Positions 62,955-64,000 of a DNA stretch of 64,000 nt are shown here, in pieces. The stretch comes from Acidimicrobiia bacterium (GTDB lineage: Bacteria; Actinomycetota; Acidimicrobiia; Spongiisociales; Spongiisociaceae). The number at the start of each line of letters is the position of its first letter. Positions within the stretch are counted from its first letter, which is position 1. The translations under genes and the position numbers were made by a program. A model generated the notes under the pieces. That model saw nothing but the letters and a program-made list of their open reading frames with translations, was not told the DNA's origin and ran no database searches. Location of the stretch: NCBI GenBank assembly GCA_021296345.1, contig JAGWAN010000005.1, positions 27,134 through 91,133 on the forward strand, read 5' to 3'.

Positions 62955-63200
62955 ATGACGCTGCTCAACATCATCATCGCCGTTGCGATCGGCGCAGCCA
63001 TCTGGACCGCCTCGATGGCGGTGATCCGGGCCGTGGCCAATCCTCCACCGGCTGTCGATCCCGATGATGTGGTGGAGACCCGCCGGCGCTTCCGGTGCAG
63101 CCTCTGCGGCACCGAGGTGACGATGACGGCCACCAACACCAGTGCTACCAACCCGCCGCGTCATTGCCGCGAGGAGATGGACGAGGTGCCGATCACCTGA
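62955..63200 (+). CDS. Small membrane-anchored zinc-motif protein
   Basis: 81 residues: one N-terminal membrane helix (LLNIIIAVAIGAAIWTASMAV), then RFRCSLCGTEVTMTATNTSA with PPRHCREEM, a C-x2-C...C motif seen in short conserved actinobacterial proteins with a treble-clef-like zinc site. Function unknown. It starts 38 bp after the thiolase stop and may be co-transcribed with it. Confidence 0.65.
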   Translation: MTLLNIIIAVAIGAAIWTASMAVIRAVANPPPAVDPDDVVETRRRFRCSLCGTEVTMTATNTSATNPPRHCREEMDEVPIT

Positions 63201-63283
63201 GCCGCGGTGAGGGCGAATCCCCGAGGCGCCCCGATATCCACAGCATGGGATAACTCCGTGGAGAACTACAGGGATGTAACTAT

Positions 63284-63482
63284 CCCTGATCATTCATGCT
63301 CCCAGCACACCTAAGCGCACTAGGCCCCTTCAACCTCTCAACTGTGGAGCGGCTGCCCCTGAGCTGGCGGTGAAGGCCGTGCCAGGCTGAAGACGGGGCT
63401 GTCAGATGGTTATCACCCCAGGTCAGCCGACCCGAAGCGCCGCTCCCTCACCTTTCAAGCGCCCATCCATGAATGATCGGGG
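63284..63482. repeat. Large inverted repeat in the intergenic region before crgA
   Basis: CCCTGATCATTCATG (63284-63298) and CATGAATGATCGGGG (63468-63482) pair at 14 of 15 positions across about 170 bp. The 63201-63555 gap holds no gene that I can support. The interior contains TATCACCCCAGGTCAG, a 16-mer also present at 47465. It may be another short non-autonomous element, distinct from the GTGGTCTG family. Confidence 0.5.
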
Positions 63483-63555
63483 CTACTCCCGAATCAGCGG
63501 CGGATGGCGCGGCGCGGCGTAGCGAAAACCCGGAAAGATCGGAGCAACCCGGGGT

Positions 63556-63801
63556 TCAGTGATAGTTCGTTGTCATCAGGAAGCCCCCGCCCATCGAGGC
63601 GAGGCCGACCAGCAACAACCATGAAGGCGTGTCCAGCACGTACCGGGTCACTACCAGCAGAACCCCGAGACCCATGAGACCGAACATAACGGCCACGTAG
63701 AGCTTCGATGATTCCTTGGCCTTCTTCCCCCGGCTCGCGCTCTTGGGCGGTGTCGGGCGACGCACCGTCTTGGACTTACGACGCCCCTTGGATTCCGGCA
63801 T
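63556..63801 (-). CDS. crgA: Cell division protein CrgA
   Basis: 81 residues: a basic N-terminal tail (MPESKGRRKSKTVRRPTPPK), two membrane helices separated by a short loop (KLYVAVMFGLMGLGVLLVVTR and WLLLVGLASMGGGFLMTTNYH). This is the CrgA pattern, an actinobacteria-specific regulator of FtsZ-ring function and divisome stability. The adjacent divergent trpG/pabA gene repeats the crgA-trpG neighbourhood of mycobacteria and streptomycetes. Confidence 0.88.
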   Translation of the reverse strand: MPESKGRRKSKTVRRPTPPKSASRGKKAKESSKLYVAVMFGLMGLGVLLVVTRYVLDTPSWLLLVGLASMGGGFLMTTNYH

Positions 63802-63881
63802 GCGGACCAGGCTACCACCGCTGGTTCCAAGCCGAAGGTCCCGGGTCCCGATGGCGGGAGTTCCAGGCCAACGGTTGGTAG

Positions 63882-64000
<119 letters not shown>

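Overview
This is a GC-rich (roughly two-thirds G+C by eye) chromosomal segment of an actinobacterium, most likely from a lineage outside the well-studied genera (Acidimicrobiia-like is my inference). The support is the crgA-trpG pair at the right end, a radical SAM protein of the mycobacterial Rv2578c type, a PPOX/F420-type enzyme, two Mycobacterium-style LexA boxes (CGAAC-N4-GTTC), a SigK/RskA-type module with a fasciclin lipoprotein, and a Tad pilus operon without a secretin. There are no rRNA genes, CRISPR arrays or intact transposase genes.

Layout. 0-7.5 kb: end of a type II glutamine synthetase with a strong terminator, two single-pass membrane proteins, an Nfu N-domain protein, and a glycolate-oxidase-type glcDEF set coupled to a small membrane protein. 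7.5-31.1 kb: an almost unbroken minus-strand housekeeping run, in transcription order ruvC-ruvA-ruvB, Cu/Zn SOD lipoprotein, queA-tgt, yajC-secD-secF, apt, rel, MBL hydrolase, hisS-aspS, rarA, alaS-ruvX-mltG-aroE, prepilin peptidase and argS. 31.2-37.6 kb: a minus-strand Tad operon (cpaB-tadZ-tadA-tadB-tadC-flp) in which the first five genes overlap by 4 nt, with an unusual AT-rich leader upstream. 37.8-46 kb: mostly ordinary metabolic and regulatory genes (alpha/beta hydrolase, cupin, DtxR-type regulator, 5-formyl-THF cyclo-ligase, PlsC, zinc-ribbon coiled-coil protein, Nif3-like protein, methyltransferase, DUF2461).

46-53.3 kb is the accessory region: two nuclease pseudogenes, a 28-residue membrane peptide and a very strong hairpin, a FAS1 lipoprotein followed by an ECF sigma factor and RskA-type anti-sigma factor, a DUF378 membrane protein, long gene-poor stretches, and remnants of an AbiEi-like antitoxin and a tyrosine integrase ending at tRNA-Val. 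A degenerate copy of the tRNA-Val 3' end plus a shared palindrome near 47.4 kb suggests a decayed element integrated at this tRNA.

53.3-64 kb: zwf and pgi, the LexA-box-controlled radical SAM gene, a TrpB2-type synthase, a glutaryl-CoA-dehydrogenase-like enzyme, an EamA transporter, tRNA-Ala, a thiolase, crgA and the start of trpG/pabA.

Scattered through the window is an undescribed-looking family of short (154-165 bp) elements with terminal inverted repeats GTGGTCTGTCTG (three full copies, one internally deleted copy, one possible solo end). In two cases the element end supplies the last base of a neighbouring gene's TAG stop codon. A second, more diverged repeat pair and a separate large inverted repeat are also present.
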